The translations under genes were made by a program, and so were the position numbers. Shown here piece after piece: positions 48,133-56,542 of a stretch of 64,000 nt of DNA. The stretch spans positions 310,001 to 374,000 of the forward strand of contig CASIAB010000007.1 in NCBI GenBank assembly GCA_949372635.1, in the 5' to 3' direction. The notes beneath the pieces are model-generated. The model saw only the letters and a list, made by a program, of their open reading frames with translations. It made no database searches and was not told the origin of the DNA. Numbering within the stretch: the stretch's first letter is position 1; each line of letters begins with the position of its first letter. This DNA comes from an uncultured Pseudomonadales bacterium. GTDB lineage: Bacteria; Pseudomonadota; Gammaproteobacteria; Pseudomonadales; Pseudohongiellaceae.

Positions 48133-48411
48133 ATGAAACACCCAAAATTAATAGTCAGCCTGATATTGGTGCTACCGTCGATTGGCCTTATAGGCTCTGT
48201 GATCGGAGTGGTAGTAGATACGGCAGCGATTGAGGCACCATTCCAGATTGCTGGGGCTGTTGTCGGCGTTGCTGCTAGCAATACAGATATGGTTATTGAC
48301 GTACCCATCAGAATGGCCAATGCCGCTGTTGAGGGAGGTCATCATGATCGCCACCACGGTCATGATCATTCCGAGCAAGACACCGAACATTCTGAACGCC
48401 AGAGTACTTAA
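48133..48411 (+). CDS. Small exported or membrane-anchored protein with histidine-rich tail
   Basis: A 92-residue protein: an N-terminal hydrophobic helix (LIVSLILVLPSIGLIGSVIGVVV), a small-residue stretch, and a C-terminal tail rich in histidine and acid, HHDRHHGHDHSEQDTEHSE. Such tails bind Zn, Ni or Cu. A purine-rich site AGAAGAAAGCA precedes the ATG. I do not recognise a family. It lies 156 bp upstream of the RnfD-like membrane gene on the same strand and might belong with it. Confidence 0.6.
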   Translation: MKHPKLIVSLILVLPSIGLIGSVIGVVVDTAAIEAPFQIAGAVVGVAASNTDMVIDVPIRMANAAVEGGHHDRHHGHDHSEQDTEHSERQST

Positions 48412-48567
48412 TCTGAATATGTACTAGAGCGGCCTGTCGACGAGATCTAGCTAACAGCCTGCGAATTAGCTTTAACAACAGTAAAGACCTAGCTTCAAGT
48501 CGGTCAAATTGAATTGATTCCGCATGTGGTTTATTCTTGGAGTTGAATGACTTTTTTCCGCTAGAGC

Positions 48568-50172
48568 ATGCTGATGGCCATTTCCGCCAGTTTCAAGAAT
48601 AGTATCCGAAACAGCAAGAATTCTGCTGATAAGCAGACGCGCGCCTCAATGGCAGCGTTCAAGTTTCCATTAGTAATGTCTATATCTCTTATTCTTCTAA
48701 GTTTCGTTCCTCGTGTTCAGGGCAATTTCGCACTAGTTTGGTCATTTTGGGGCGCTGCCGCCACGCTGCTCTTGTGGCAAGCGTATCTGATAGTTAATTC
48801 TAAGAACAAGAACGAAGAGCATGTGTTCAGTGTAGTGTTGCGTCCACAGCACTACATCCAAGCCATGGTCCAGTTCAGTGTCTATGCTTATTGGGGTTAT
48901 TACTGGCGGCCGGTATACGATCATGCATGGCTGATGTTAGCGCAGCTGCTCTTTGCCTATACCTTCGACATGTTGCTGGCCTGGTCGAGACGTCGTGAAT
49001 ATAACTTAGGCTTTGGTCCCTTTCCGATTATTTTTAGCATCAATCTTTTTCTCTGGTTTAGGGATGATTGGTTTTATATGCAATTCGTGATGATTGCAGT
49101 CGGTTTCATGGGCAAGGAATATGTACGTTGGAATCGAGACGGTCGTAGCTCGCACATATTTAACCCTTCCGCGTTTGCTCTAGGCCTTTTCTCCCTCGTA
49201 TTGATCGCTACCAACACGACTGGCTTGACCTGGGGTCAGGATATCGCATCAACTCTTACTCTGGCGCCGAACATCTACACGTTTCTCTTTTTGGTTGGCT
49301 TGATCGTTATGTACCACTTCTCCATAACACTTGTTGCAAGCATGGCGGCGATTACTTTGTTTGGAGTCAGTGCCCTGTATTCCGCTAGCACGGGTGTTCC
49401 GTACTTCCTCGATTCGGAAATTCCTGCCGCTGTTTTTTTAGGGCTGCATCTATTGATTACCGATCCGTCTACCTCGCCAAGAACGCCGCTAGGGAAGACG
49501 TTTTTTGGATTGCTCTACGGACTCGGGGTGTTCGGCCTCTATACCCTGCTAGGCGCTATGGGCGAGCCAACTTTCTATGACAAACTCCTCGTCGTGCCGC
49601 TGCTCAATCTGAGTGTTATCGCTATCGATAGAGCGGTTCGATCTATTCATTCGACTGCTCTTTTAAACGTTTGGAAAGAGAGCTGGCTCGGTGGGCGCGC
49701 TAATCTAGCGCACATGAGTATCTGGATAGTGATTTTCGCTTCGATGTCTTTCTTAGGTAAAACCGACAACAAGCATCAGGGCGATAGCTTGCCATTCTGG
49801 GAGCAGGCCTGCGCGAGTGACTTATCCAATGCCTGTGGCCGCATGCTGCAACTGGAGGCGACCTATTGTGCGGACAACGCGGCATGGGCGTGCAATGAAA
49901 TAGGCGCACACTATCGTGAGGGAATGATTACCGCATCCAATCAAGAATTATCCATGGCCTATTTCTCGCGCGGCTGCGAATTGAAGTTTCAAGCGGCGTG
50001 TCTAAATCTTCTAGACACAGAATTGGTGGCGCGCGAAGTGCCACATGAATTGGATTTGCGCTTGCTATTGCGAGAAGGTGGACAGAACTTGATGACACTC
50101 TCTGAGCAGGAGTTAGTCGAGCGAGCCTGTGAACACGATTGGGTTTTTGCCTGCGAGAACAATGGGGCTTAG
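48568..50172 (+). CDS. NqrB/RnfD-like polytopic membrane protein with C-terminal Sel1-like repeats
   Basis: A 534-residue protein with about ten membrane helices in the first 400 residues. HIFNPSAFALGLFSLV, LLITDPSTSPRTPLGKTFFG and the spacing of helices resemble NqrB/RnfD, the membrane subunits of Na+-pumping and Rnf complexes, where a nearby threonine carries FMN. The last 130 residues are soluble and cysteine-rich with Sel1-like units: CASDLSNACGRML, CNEIGAHYREG, SRGCELKFQAACLNL. No other nqr or rnf gene is present. It is followed after 2 bp by the FGE-like gene, so the two are translationally linked. Confidence 0.72.
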   Translation: MLMAISASFKNSIRNSKNSADKQTRASMAAFKFPLVMSISLILLSFVPRVQGNFALVWSFWGAAATLLLWQAYLIVNSKNKNEEHVFSVVLRPQHYIQAMVQFSVYAYWGYYWRPVYDHAWLMLAQLLFAYTFDMLLAWSRRREYNLGFGPFPIIFSINLFLWFRDDWFYMQFVMIAVGFMGKEYVRWNRDGRSSHIFNPSAFALGLFSLVLIATNTTGLTWGQDIASTLTLAPNIYTFLFLVGLIVMYHFSITLVASMAAITLFGVSALYSASTGVPYFLDSEIPAAVFLGLHLLITDPSTSPRTPLGKTFFGLLYGLGVFGLYTLLGAMGEPTFYDKLLVVPLLNLSVIAIDRAVRSIHSTALLNVWKESWLGGRANLAHMSIWIVIFASMSFLGKTDNKHQGDSLPFWEQACASDLSNACGRMLQLEATYCADNAAWACNEIGAHYREGMITASNQELSMAYFSRGCELKFQAACLNLLDTELVAREVPHELDLRLLLREGGQNLMTLSEQELVERACEHDWVFACENNGA

Positions 50173-50174
50173 AT

Positions 50175-51176
50175 ATGAGCAAGCCTCAAAGCGAAACTGA
50201 AGCTAAGCGGCAATCTAAGCAAGAGGATCAGCGAAAAGATCTTGATAGGGAACAGGTGCCAGATCGAGCAGTGGGTCTCACCATTATGTGCCTAGCGATT
50301 GTCTTCGTGGCCGTATGGATGGCTCTTCAATCACCGCAGCAAATAGACTCAGAAAAAACGGGGTTTTCTTCCCCCGCTCAAGCAGCGATAACTGGTTTCC
50401 TCGCCAATGCTTGGTTTCTCCCGGACGAGCCGCTGCTGGGCTTTGTTCAAATTCCCGCCGGCCCATTCATCATGGGAAGTAACCCAGCATTAGATCGTCT
50501 AGCCTACGAGAATGAACGCTGGTCGAGCAATCGGCGTCAGGGAACAGTCCAGATAGACGATTTCTATATAGGGTTGTTTGAGGTCACCGCTGCTCAATTT
50601 CGAGTCTTCATAGCAGAACACCCAGATCTCGCTAATGAGGTGCCAGCGGAGATTCAAGGGGATATGCCGATTACAAATGTCACTTGGCCGGAGGCGCTAG
50701 CCTATGCGCGCTGGCTACAGCAGAAGTTGGAAAATTCTTCGGATACTCCTGAAGAACTACGCAGTTATCTCGCAGCGGGTGGCCAAGTGAGCATTCCTTC
50801 AGAGGCTGAATGGGAAAAAGCGGCACGCGGTGCGGACGGTCGAATTTTTCCGTGGGGAAACACACCCTCAGCGGCGTCAGCAAACTACGGCTCAAGCGCA
50901 ATGCTGCCAGTAGGCTCCCGACCCTGCGCCGAGTGTGCCTTTGGCCTGCAAGATATGAGCGGGAATGTGTGGGAAATTACACGCAGCCCGTTGCAGGCCT
51001 ATCCGTATGACCCGAACGATGATGCGGAGAATCTTTCCGAGGATGCGCTCTGGGTCATGCGCGGAGGGTCATTCTCCGATGGAGTGGGCAACGTGCGCGC
51101 GGCGGTGCGCGGAGGAGTCGATCCTAGCGTACGTAACAACTCCATCGGTTTCCGTGTAGTCATAAGCAAGCCATAA
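50175..51176 (+). CDS. Membrane-anchored formylglycine-generating enzyme (SUMF1)-like protein
   Basis: A 333-residue protein: charged N-terminus, one helix near residues 36-55, then an exported FGE-sulfatase domain with FVQIPAGPFIMGSNP, NVTWPEALAYARWLQQ, IPSEAEWEKAARGADGRIFPWG, DMSGNVWEITRSP and VMRGGSFSDG. The C-terminal segment (AAVRGGVDPSVRNNSIGFRV) lacks the paired cysteines of true formylglycine-generating enzymes, so oxidation of sulfatases is unlikely and no sulfatase gene is in the window. Start at ATG 50175; the TTG frame upstream overlaps the previous gene. Confidence 0.83.
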   Translation: MSKPQSETEAKRQSKQEDQRKDLDREQVPDRAVGLTIMCLAIVFVAVWMALQSPQQIDSEKTGFSSPAQAAITGFLANAWFLPDEPLLGFVQIPAGPFIMGSNPALDRLAYENERWSSNRRQGTVQIDDFYIGLFEVTAAQFRVFIAEHPDLANEVPAEIQGDMPITNVTWPEALAYARWLQQKLENSSDTPEELRSYLAAGGQVSIPSEAEWEKAARGADGRIFPWGNTPSAASANYGSSAMLPVGSRPCAECAFGLQDMSGNVWEITRSPLQAYPYDPNDDAENLSEDALWVMRGGSFSDGVGNVRAAVRGGVDPSVRNNSIGFRVVISKP

Positions 51177-51335
51177 TCAATTCTCGTAAGACCAACGAAG
51201 TTCTATAACCCCATTTCCTTTAAACCGATCTCTTGTCTAAGCGTTCTACTTAGCAAGCGGTACAGATTTGTGCCGTTAGTTTCAAAAGTTGAGCAATAGC
51301 CTAGGGTCTTTGGCTTAGGTAAATGGGGGAATCTT

Positions 51336-51780
51336 ATGACATTATTTTCTACTGCTAGTATTACAATGGCCTTGTGCTCTGTTCTTTTGGTAACAGCGCC
51401 AAGTGTGAGCGCTGAGCCCCCACACAAGAGAAATCACAAGCACGCTGCAGTGCGTCCACACTCAGTTGCGAATAAGGTTGTGGTTGCCAGGCTCGAGCCG
51501 AATCGAATCAATACAACAATTGCCGCCCTAGGACTGAATCTTTTGCCAATTAGAAAGGTACGCTTTCTACACAATGACGAATTCTTTTACTACAGCGATG
51601 GGGGTGTACTACAAAAAGAAGCCTCACGGTTACGTATTAGTTAAGCCGCGGGCTGGATTTCGAATGGCTGCACTGCCCAGGGGCTACCGAGTAGTCTGAG
51701 AAGGAAGCGTGAAATTCTATAGTTTCAATAACGGTCGTTACAGGAAAATGAATGGATTCTTCGTGGTAGTTTTACTACGA
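51336..51780 (+). pseudogene. DUF6515-like secreted protein, frameshifted
   Basis: The first frame from ATG 51336 gives a signal peptide (ALCSVLLVTAPSVSAEPP) and a basic region, then VRFLHNDEFFYYSDGG, and ends at 51644 in unrelated sequence. From about 51598 the +1 frame takes over with GVYYKKKPHGYVLVKPRAGF and LPRGYRVV, stops at TGA 51697-51699, and continues as KFYSFNNGRYRKMNGFFVVV. These Y/G/V-rich repeats match the pattern of DUF6515-type exported proteins. One frameshift and one stop therefore interrupt it. The decayed 3' end runs toward the convergent quinoprotein gene. Confidence 0.62.
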
Positions 51781-51849
51781 AGTAGCGAAATAAGAACGAG
51801 GAATCCTGTCAAGCAAAGACGAGTAGATTTAGTTGGAAAATTCTTAGCT

Positions 51850-53673
51850 TCAATTAGGAAGGGCGAAGACGAGAATTAGATCGCCACCTCTTCGTCCTCT
51901 CGATCCACCGCCAGATGCAACAGTTACATATTCTTGACCATCGATGACATATATCGAAGGTGAGGCAAATACACCCGCCCCGGTATTAAATTTCCATAGC
52001 TCTTCGCCAGTGTATGCGTCATAGGCGTAGAAATAACCTGCAGTATTGCTGCCCGCTCCAACGAAGACTATGCCGCCGGCGGTAACCACCGAGCCGGCTT
52101 GCCCATACCCTTCAAAGATTTGTCGCCAGATTAATTCTCCCGTCGTTGGGTCATAAGCAGAGAAATACCCTTTGGGGTCGCGTCCAGAATTAAACGGCTG
52201 ATCGATCGCATTGATATAAAGATAGCCAGTGTCCTTGCTGAAGGAAATCGGTGCGTAGTTCGCGCCGCCGCCATAACCCGGAGAAAAAATCTGGTTCGGT
52301 CCTATCGGAGTAAACTGCTCTACGAGATCGTTGGCCTCCATCTGTTGTGCAGGAATGTCGGTTGGGAAAACTGGCGATACCGGTTCCATTCTCTCGCCAT
52401 TCGCCTTGTGCGGAATCGGCTGTGTTGGATAGGGGACTTCGCCCTCTACATCGGTAACGGTTGAAACTGGGGTTTCGATGATCGGGTGCACTGGCTCGCC
52501 AGTTTCACGATTGAGGATATACAGCCAGCTGTTCTTGCTTGCCTGTGCGAGTGCTTTGATGCCCTGTCCATCGACTTCCATATCAAACAATACCGGTTGA
52601 TTACCAGAGTCGTAGTCCCACACATCGTGATGCACTTGTTGGTAGTACCACTCCAGGTTTCCGTCTTTCAGAGATAGAGCGATAAGCGAGTCGCTGAACA
52701 GGTTCATGCCGTCGCGTTTCGTGCTGTCGCCGAAGGGATTGCCGACGGCCACATAGACCATGCCTAATTCTGCATCAACAGCGGGTGTTTCCCAGATTCC
52801 ACCGCCGTTCCGCTCGCCGCCAACCCAGGTTGGCCCTGCGATATCCCAGCCCTGATCAGTTTCATCCTGAGGTACGGTATTGAAGTTCCAAATGCCCTCG
52901 CCAGTCTTGGCATCGATTGCCAACACATAGCCTCCAGCAATATGGCTCTCGCTTCGCGTCGTGCCAACATAAATAACTCCGTCATAGACCTGCGGAGCTG
53001 TGGTAAACCAGTAGCCGACCGAAATAGCAGTTTCGATATCTGGGTTCTTCTCATGCAGCACATCGAGAATCACCGGTGCCTGCCCCTTGTCTCCGAAGCC
53101 CTCTAGAGGCTCACCGGTAATTGCATCGAGCGCGAAGATAAATGAGCCCGCCGCGGAATACACTACGCCATCCTCATACGCTACGCCACGATGTCTGAAG
53201 ATATAGCCCTCGCGCCGACCGCCACCTAAAAGACGCGTTACGTCATAGGTCCAGAGCAGGTGCCCGTCTTCTGCGTTTAGCGCATAAACGCTGCCGCGCG
53301 AGTCGGTGACATACATTATGTCGCCGACAATCACGGGAGTGGTCTGATTACTTACGCCATCGATGACGCCGTGTTGGAATAGCCATTTCGGTGTTAGCTC
53401 GGCGACATTGTCGCGAGTAATCTGATCACTAGGCGCATAGCGTGAACCGGCAAGGTCAAGATTGTGCAGGCGCCAATCCATATTCTGAACAGATGATCGT
53501 GGGCGTAACGCAGATGCGACCTCCACCTGCTCAACTTCTCCGCCTGTGGTACTGCTGCTGGTCGCAACTTCTATAGAAGTAGAATCGCCCTCGGGAGCAC
53601 ATCCAATTAATAGAAGAGGCAGGCTGGCGAAGAGTAATAAGGTTCGAATCGATAGTTGTCTTGAGTTCAACAT
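51850..53673 (-). CDS. PQQ-dependent dehydrogenase-type quinoprotein, lipoprotein
   Basis: A 607-residue beta-propeller with a lipobox LIGC (Cys25) after a signal peptide, so anchored to a periplasmic membrane face. The N-terminal MDWRLHNLDLAGSRYAPSDQ and the repeated blades (VYALNAEDGHLLWTYD, VLAIDAKTGEGIWNFN, YFYAYDAYTGEELWKFNTGAG, GQEYVTVASGGGSR) match quinoprotein alcohol and glucose dehydrogenases. These oxidise alcohols or sugars and pass electrons to cytochrome c. The next gene on the strand upstream is a c5-like cytochrome, a likely acceptor. PQQ synthesis genes are not in the window. Confidence 0.87.
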   Translation of the reverse strand: MLNSRQLSIRTLLLFASLPLLLIGCAPEGDSTSIEVATSSSTTGGEVEQVEVASALRPRSSVQNMDWRLHNLDLAGSRYAPSDQITRDNVAELTPKWLFQHGVIDGVSNQTTPVIVGDIMYVTDSRGSVYALNAEDGHLLWTYDVTRLLGGGRREGYIFRHRGVAYEDGVVYSAAGSFIFALDAITGEPLEGFGDKGQAPVILDVLHEKNPDIETAISVGYWFTTAPQVYDGVIYVGTTRSESHIAGGYVLAIDAKTGEGIWNFNTVPQDETDQGWDIAGPTWVGGERNGGGIWETPAVDAELGMVYVAVGNPFGDSTKRDGMNLFSDSLIALSLKDGNLEWYYQQVHHDVWDYDSGNQPVLFDMEVDGQGIKALAQASKNSWLYILNRETGEPVHPIIETPVSTVTDVEGEVPYPTQPIPHKANGERMEPVSPVFPTDIPAQQMEANDLVEQFTPIGPNQIFSPGYGGGANYAPISFSKDTGYLYINAIDQPFNSGRDPKGYFSAYDPTTGELIWRQIFEGYGQAGSVVTAGGIVFVGAGSNTAGYFYAYDAYTGEELWKFNTGAGVFASPSIYVIDGQEYVTVASGGGSRGRRGGDLILVFALPN

Positions 53674-53751
53674 TGTTCGTGCTCCCTTGTTGTTATATAA
53701 AACTGTTATTCAAAATAGTTGTTCAGATAATGCCTAGATTGATGGCGAAGT

Positions 53752-54075
53752 TTAGAGGCTACTCTGGACCATAAAATCAACTATGGCTCTTAGCTGCTCA
53801 TCGCTGCAGGCTTCGCATAGGCCTCGCGGCGGCATGATGCCATTGAGTCCGGCGATCGTGTTTTGAACGAGGGTGTCCATGCCTTTCCCCATGCGTATCT
53901 CCCACTCGATCTGATCGCCTACCTCAGGCGAATGGGCCGCACCTGTGCCATGACAGGCAAAGCATGTCGCTTTATAGGTCTGTTCTGCATCGAAGGGGCC
54001 GTCTTCCGCGGCAACGCTCAATGACGCCGCCAACAGGAAGGCACAGGCGATTGTAAGATGAGTTTTTGATGCCAT
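53752..54075 (-). CDS. Periplasmic cytochrome c, c5-like
   Basis: A 107-residue mono-haem cytochrome from ATG 54075, signal peptide ending near LSVAA. Haem site CFACH in TYKATCFACHGTGAAHSPEVGD; the axial methionine is in NGIMPPRGLCEACSDEQLRAIV, where the CEAC pair is the disulfide typical of the cytochrome c5 group. It lies 78 bp upstream of the quinoprotein gene on the same strand and probably accepts its electrons. The open frame to 54129 is ignored as it overlaps the previous gene. Confidence 0.88.
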   Translation of the reverse strand: MASKTHLTIACAFLLAASLSVAAEDGPFDAEQTYKATCFACHGTGAAHSPEVGDQIEWEIRMGKGMDTLVQNTIAGLNGIMPPRGLCEACSDEQLRAIVDFMVQSSL

Positions 54076-54094
54076 GTCTACAATCCGGTTCCGG

Positions 54095-54892
54095 CTAATA
54101 CTGTCTGCGTACGATGTTGAAGAAATCAACGAACTTCTTCATGTTTACCGTGTCCTGAGAAATGAGTAGGGAATGATCACCCCCAGGAATCTCGACATAA
54201 ACATGCTGCATGCCTAGCTCTTGCATTTTTGCGACCCAGTCACGGGTGCGTTCTACAGGCACGGCGGTGTCTTCGTCGCCCTGCAGAACGAAAATGGGCA
54301 GATGTTTGATTTTATTCAGAATATTATTCATCGGCGCATCCGCTTCGGGTGCGGGCGCGGCTACCCCCAAGCCGGCGAAAATATCCGGATACTTTGCTGC
54401 AATATGATAGGTGCCCGCGCCACCCATAGAATGGCCCCAGAGGTAGATTCGATTTGAATCGACACTGAACTCGTCGCGCATCAACTGTAAGACATTCATT
54501 ACATCTTGTTCGCTACGCTGCGCATCCTGCATTTCATCGAGCTTTCTGGAGCCGTACCAGCCGCGGCGGGTATAGCCAAGTGGAGTGACCACGATATAGC
54601 CACTCTCTTCAGCTTGATCGAGCAAACCGTGATATCCCATTAGCCAGTCGTAGCTGCGGCCTAAGCCATGCAGGGAAATAATTAGTGGGGCGCCTTGGCT
54701 GCTGTCGTAGCTCGAAGGAACGAAGGCGGCATAGGGAATCGATTCGCCAGTGCCCGGGAATTCATAGCTTCGGTGTTGAACACGTGGGTCATCGATGTGT
54801 TGCTCGTCATCGCTGGCTTGGCGATCAGCAAAGGAGAGCTCAGCAGTAGTAAGGGTGAGTGTTATTAAAGCTAGCTGCAGGAGTGCTTTCAT
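54095..54892 (-). CDS. Secreted alpha/beta hydrolase, feruloyl/PHB-depolymerase-like esterase
   Basis: A 265-residue exported protein, signal peptide ending near AELSFA. ISLHGLGRSYDWLMGYHG supplies the oxyanion region, LWGHSMGGAGTYHIAAKYPD the nucleophile serine, LQGDEDTAVP the acid and PGGDHSLL the histidine. This is the esterase_PHB/prolyl oligopeptidase-like S9 group found in secreted carboxylesterases. Substrate unknown. It ends 19 bp before the cytochrome c gene and is likely in one transcript with it and the quinoprotein. Confidence 0.83.
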   Translation of the reverse strand: MKALLQLALITLTLTTAELSFADRQASDDEQHIDDPRVQHRSYEFPGTGESIPYAAFVPSSYDSSQGAPLIISLHGLGRSYDWLMGYHGLLDQAEESGYIVVTPLGYTRRGWYGSRKLDEMQDAQRSEQDVMNVLQLMRDEFSVDSNRIYLWGHSMGGAGTYHIAAKYPDIFAGLGVAAPAPEADAPMNNILNKIKHLPIFVLQGDEDTAVPVERTRDWVAKMQELGMQHVYVEIPGGDHSLLISQDTVNMKKFVDFFNIVRRQY

Positions 54893-55037
54893 TATTGTCT
54901 TCTCCTGCCCGAAGGGGCAGCTGTTTATTTGGATGGTCTAAGAGAATAAACTAATTCCACCATGTATATCAAAGATGAACATTAGACGCCCTGCATTTGG
55001 TGTCGCTCTAGTACGGAGATAGCCGGAGCTAAGCACC

Positions 55038-55526
55038 CTAATTAATCGATTGGCCAAATACACCGCTTTCGACAAGCGAGCGGATCAGCGCGATAGCGTC
55101 ACGGTCGGTCTGTAGATAGGCAGATTTTAAATGCTCTCCAACATCAACAGAACCGTCTTCCTCCAGTTCGCGCCGATAACTGAAGCGCACAAACAGGTAG
55201 CCTTCCTCCGGCTCCTCTATGTGAGTGACACTCTCCGCGTCTATCTGCTCGTACTCTTCCAGGGTCTGGGTGTGAATTTTCTCGTCGGGATAGAGCATCA
55301 CCCGCTCGTGAAATTTATGCTCCCCTACCTCGATAATTCTCTCAAACTCATCCTCGGTATACTCTTTGTTAGTAACCTTCAAACTGCTGTTGAATGTGTC
55401 TGGGCGTCTCGCACGCAGCAGCAAGCCTTCCCAGAGCTGGGTTCGCGTGAGAATTGGCAAATCCTCTTCCGTAAGATCGTTGACTTGAATAATGTGTTCA
55501 AACTCTAGCAATACGTTCTCCTGCAC
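55038..55526 (-). CDS. SRPBCC-fold protein, DUF1857/AtaL-like
   Basis: A 162-residue cytosolic protein. LTRTQLWEGLLLRARRPDTF near residue 28 and KFHERVMLYPDEKIHTQ are the hallmarks of AtaL-like (DUF1857) proteins, a branch of the START/Bet v 1 fold with a hydrophobic ligand pocket. Function unknown. It lies 20 bp downstream of the secreted SurE gene, on the same strand. Confidence 0.75.
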   Translation of the reverse strand: MQENVLLEFEHIIQVNDLTEEDLPILTRTQLWEGLLLRARRPDTFNSSLKVTNKEYTEDEFERIIEVGEHKFHERVMLYPDEKIHTQTLEEYEQIDAESVTHIEEPEEGYLFVRFSYRRELEEDGSVDVGEHLKSAYLQTDRDAIALIRSLVESGVFGQSIN

Positions 55527-55546
55527 CGCCTAATAGACTATGTGAA

Positions 55547-56392
55547 TTAGTCTATCTGTAGATTCCATGATTCTACTTCATCGAGCATTTCGAAGTCGGT
55601 CCAATCGAATTTAAGCGGCGTTACCGATATATACCCCTGTTGGTAGGCATAGGTGTCGGTTGTAGGGTCTTCGGAATCCACAATCATTCGGACTCTCTCA
55701 TAGTCTGTGGTCATGGAGTCTCTTACAGTAGGCTCATAGCGAGCGGTGCTTAGGTAAGAATCTCCCATTGGTCTTACGGCTACTCCCTTCAGTTCGCCGG
55801 CTGGGACGTTGATAGTAATCATCGTGCCACTCGGCGCGCCAAGCCTGCGATATCGATCGACTAGATCGGCAGTGAACTTTGCGGTGATGGCTGTATTCTC
55901 ACTATTGGGGTCTTCCGATACGGCGATTGCCGGGAGTCCATGATACAAGCCTTCCATCGCTGCCCCTACTGTTCCAGATAGATGTGAAACGTTACCAACG
56001 TTTGCGCCGCGGTTTATACCGGACACAACGATATCGAAGGGTTGATCTTTTCCTAGCTCTTTCACGCCGAAGCGGACTGCATCGGCCGGCCTGCCATGAA
56101 CGGCGTAGCCGAAGAAGCGACCATCTTGCTCAAAGTTGTCGACAGTTATAGAGCCTATTGAGGATTGACTAGAACCTGATTGATTCACGTTCGGAGCGGA
56201 GACAACTACTTCTACACCTTCGAGTTGCGAAAGAGCTGCGTGCAGGGCATGCAGGCGTGGCGATTCTATTCCATCATCGTTTGAAAGCAGGACACGATAG
56301 GATTGAGCCGACGCTGCGGCACTGAAGCAGGTCAGAACAATCGCCGCCGCAAATTGAGAGAAGCGTATTGAGCCTTTTATTGGTTCCATCAT
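55547..56392 (-). CDS. SurE-family 5'-nucleotidase with a signal peptide
   Basis: A 281-residue metal-dependent phosphatase of the SurE family. The metal site NDDG is in YRVLLSNDDGIESP, with APNVNQSGSSQS, SGINRGANVG and YQQGYISVTPL further on. Unlike classical SurE, the first 30 residues form a signal peptide (AAAIVLTCFSAAASAQ), so this is a periplasmic paralogue and not the stationary-phase surE beside pcm. It faces a secreted class C acid phosphatase gene across 150 bp; together they could release nucleosides and phosphate outside the cytosol. Confidence 0.87.
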   Translation of the reverse strand: MMEPIKGSIRFSQFAAAIVLTCFSAAASAQSYRVLLSNDDGIESPRLHALHAALSQLEGVEVVVSAPNVNQSGSSQSSIGSITVDNFEQDGRFFGYAVHGRPADAVRFGVKELGKDQPFDIVVSGINRGANVGNVSHLSGTVGAAMEGLYHGLPAIAVSEDPNSENTAITAKFTADLVDRYRRLGAPSGTMITINVPAGELKGVAVRPMGDSYLSTARYEPTVRDSMTTDYERVRMIVDSEDPTTDTYAYQQGYISVTPLKFDWTDFEMLDEVESWNLQID

Positions 56393-56542
56393 CTATTCCT
56401 CAAATATTGTCTTACTATCGCAATAAGTTGTTATGAAGTATTGTTGCCAGCGAAATTGAATTAGGATTGGCTAGCATCACAAACAGCTATAGTACAGACT
56501 AGCCCGTAAAATTTATAGCTATACACCTTTTAGGATTTACTC

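Noticed and set aside
50139..50175. TTG start for the FGE-like gene, overlapping the membrane protein gene by 34 bp
   Set aside because: ATG 50175 is 2 bp after the previous stop and begins the recognisable hydrophilic N-terminus; the TTG extension only re-reads the end of the upstream gene.
51203..51427. 74-codon minus-strand frame upstream of the DUF6515-like remnant
   Set aside because: It is antisense to the signal peptide of the remnant and shows no family features.
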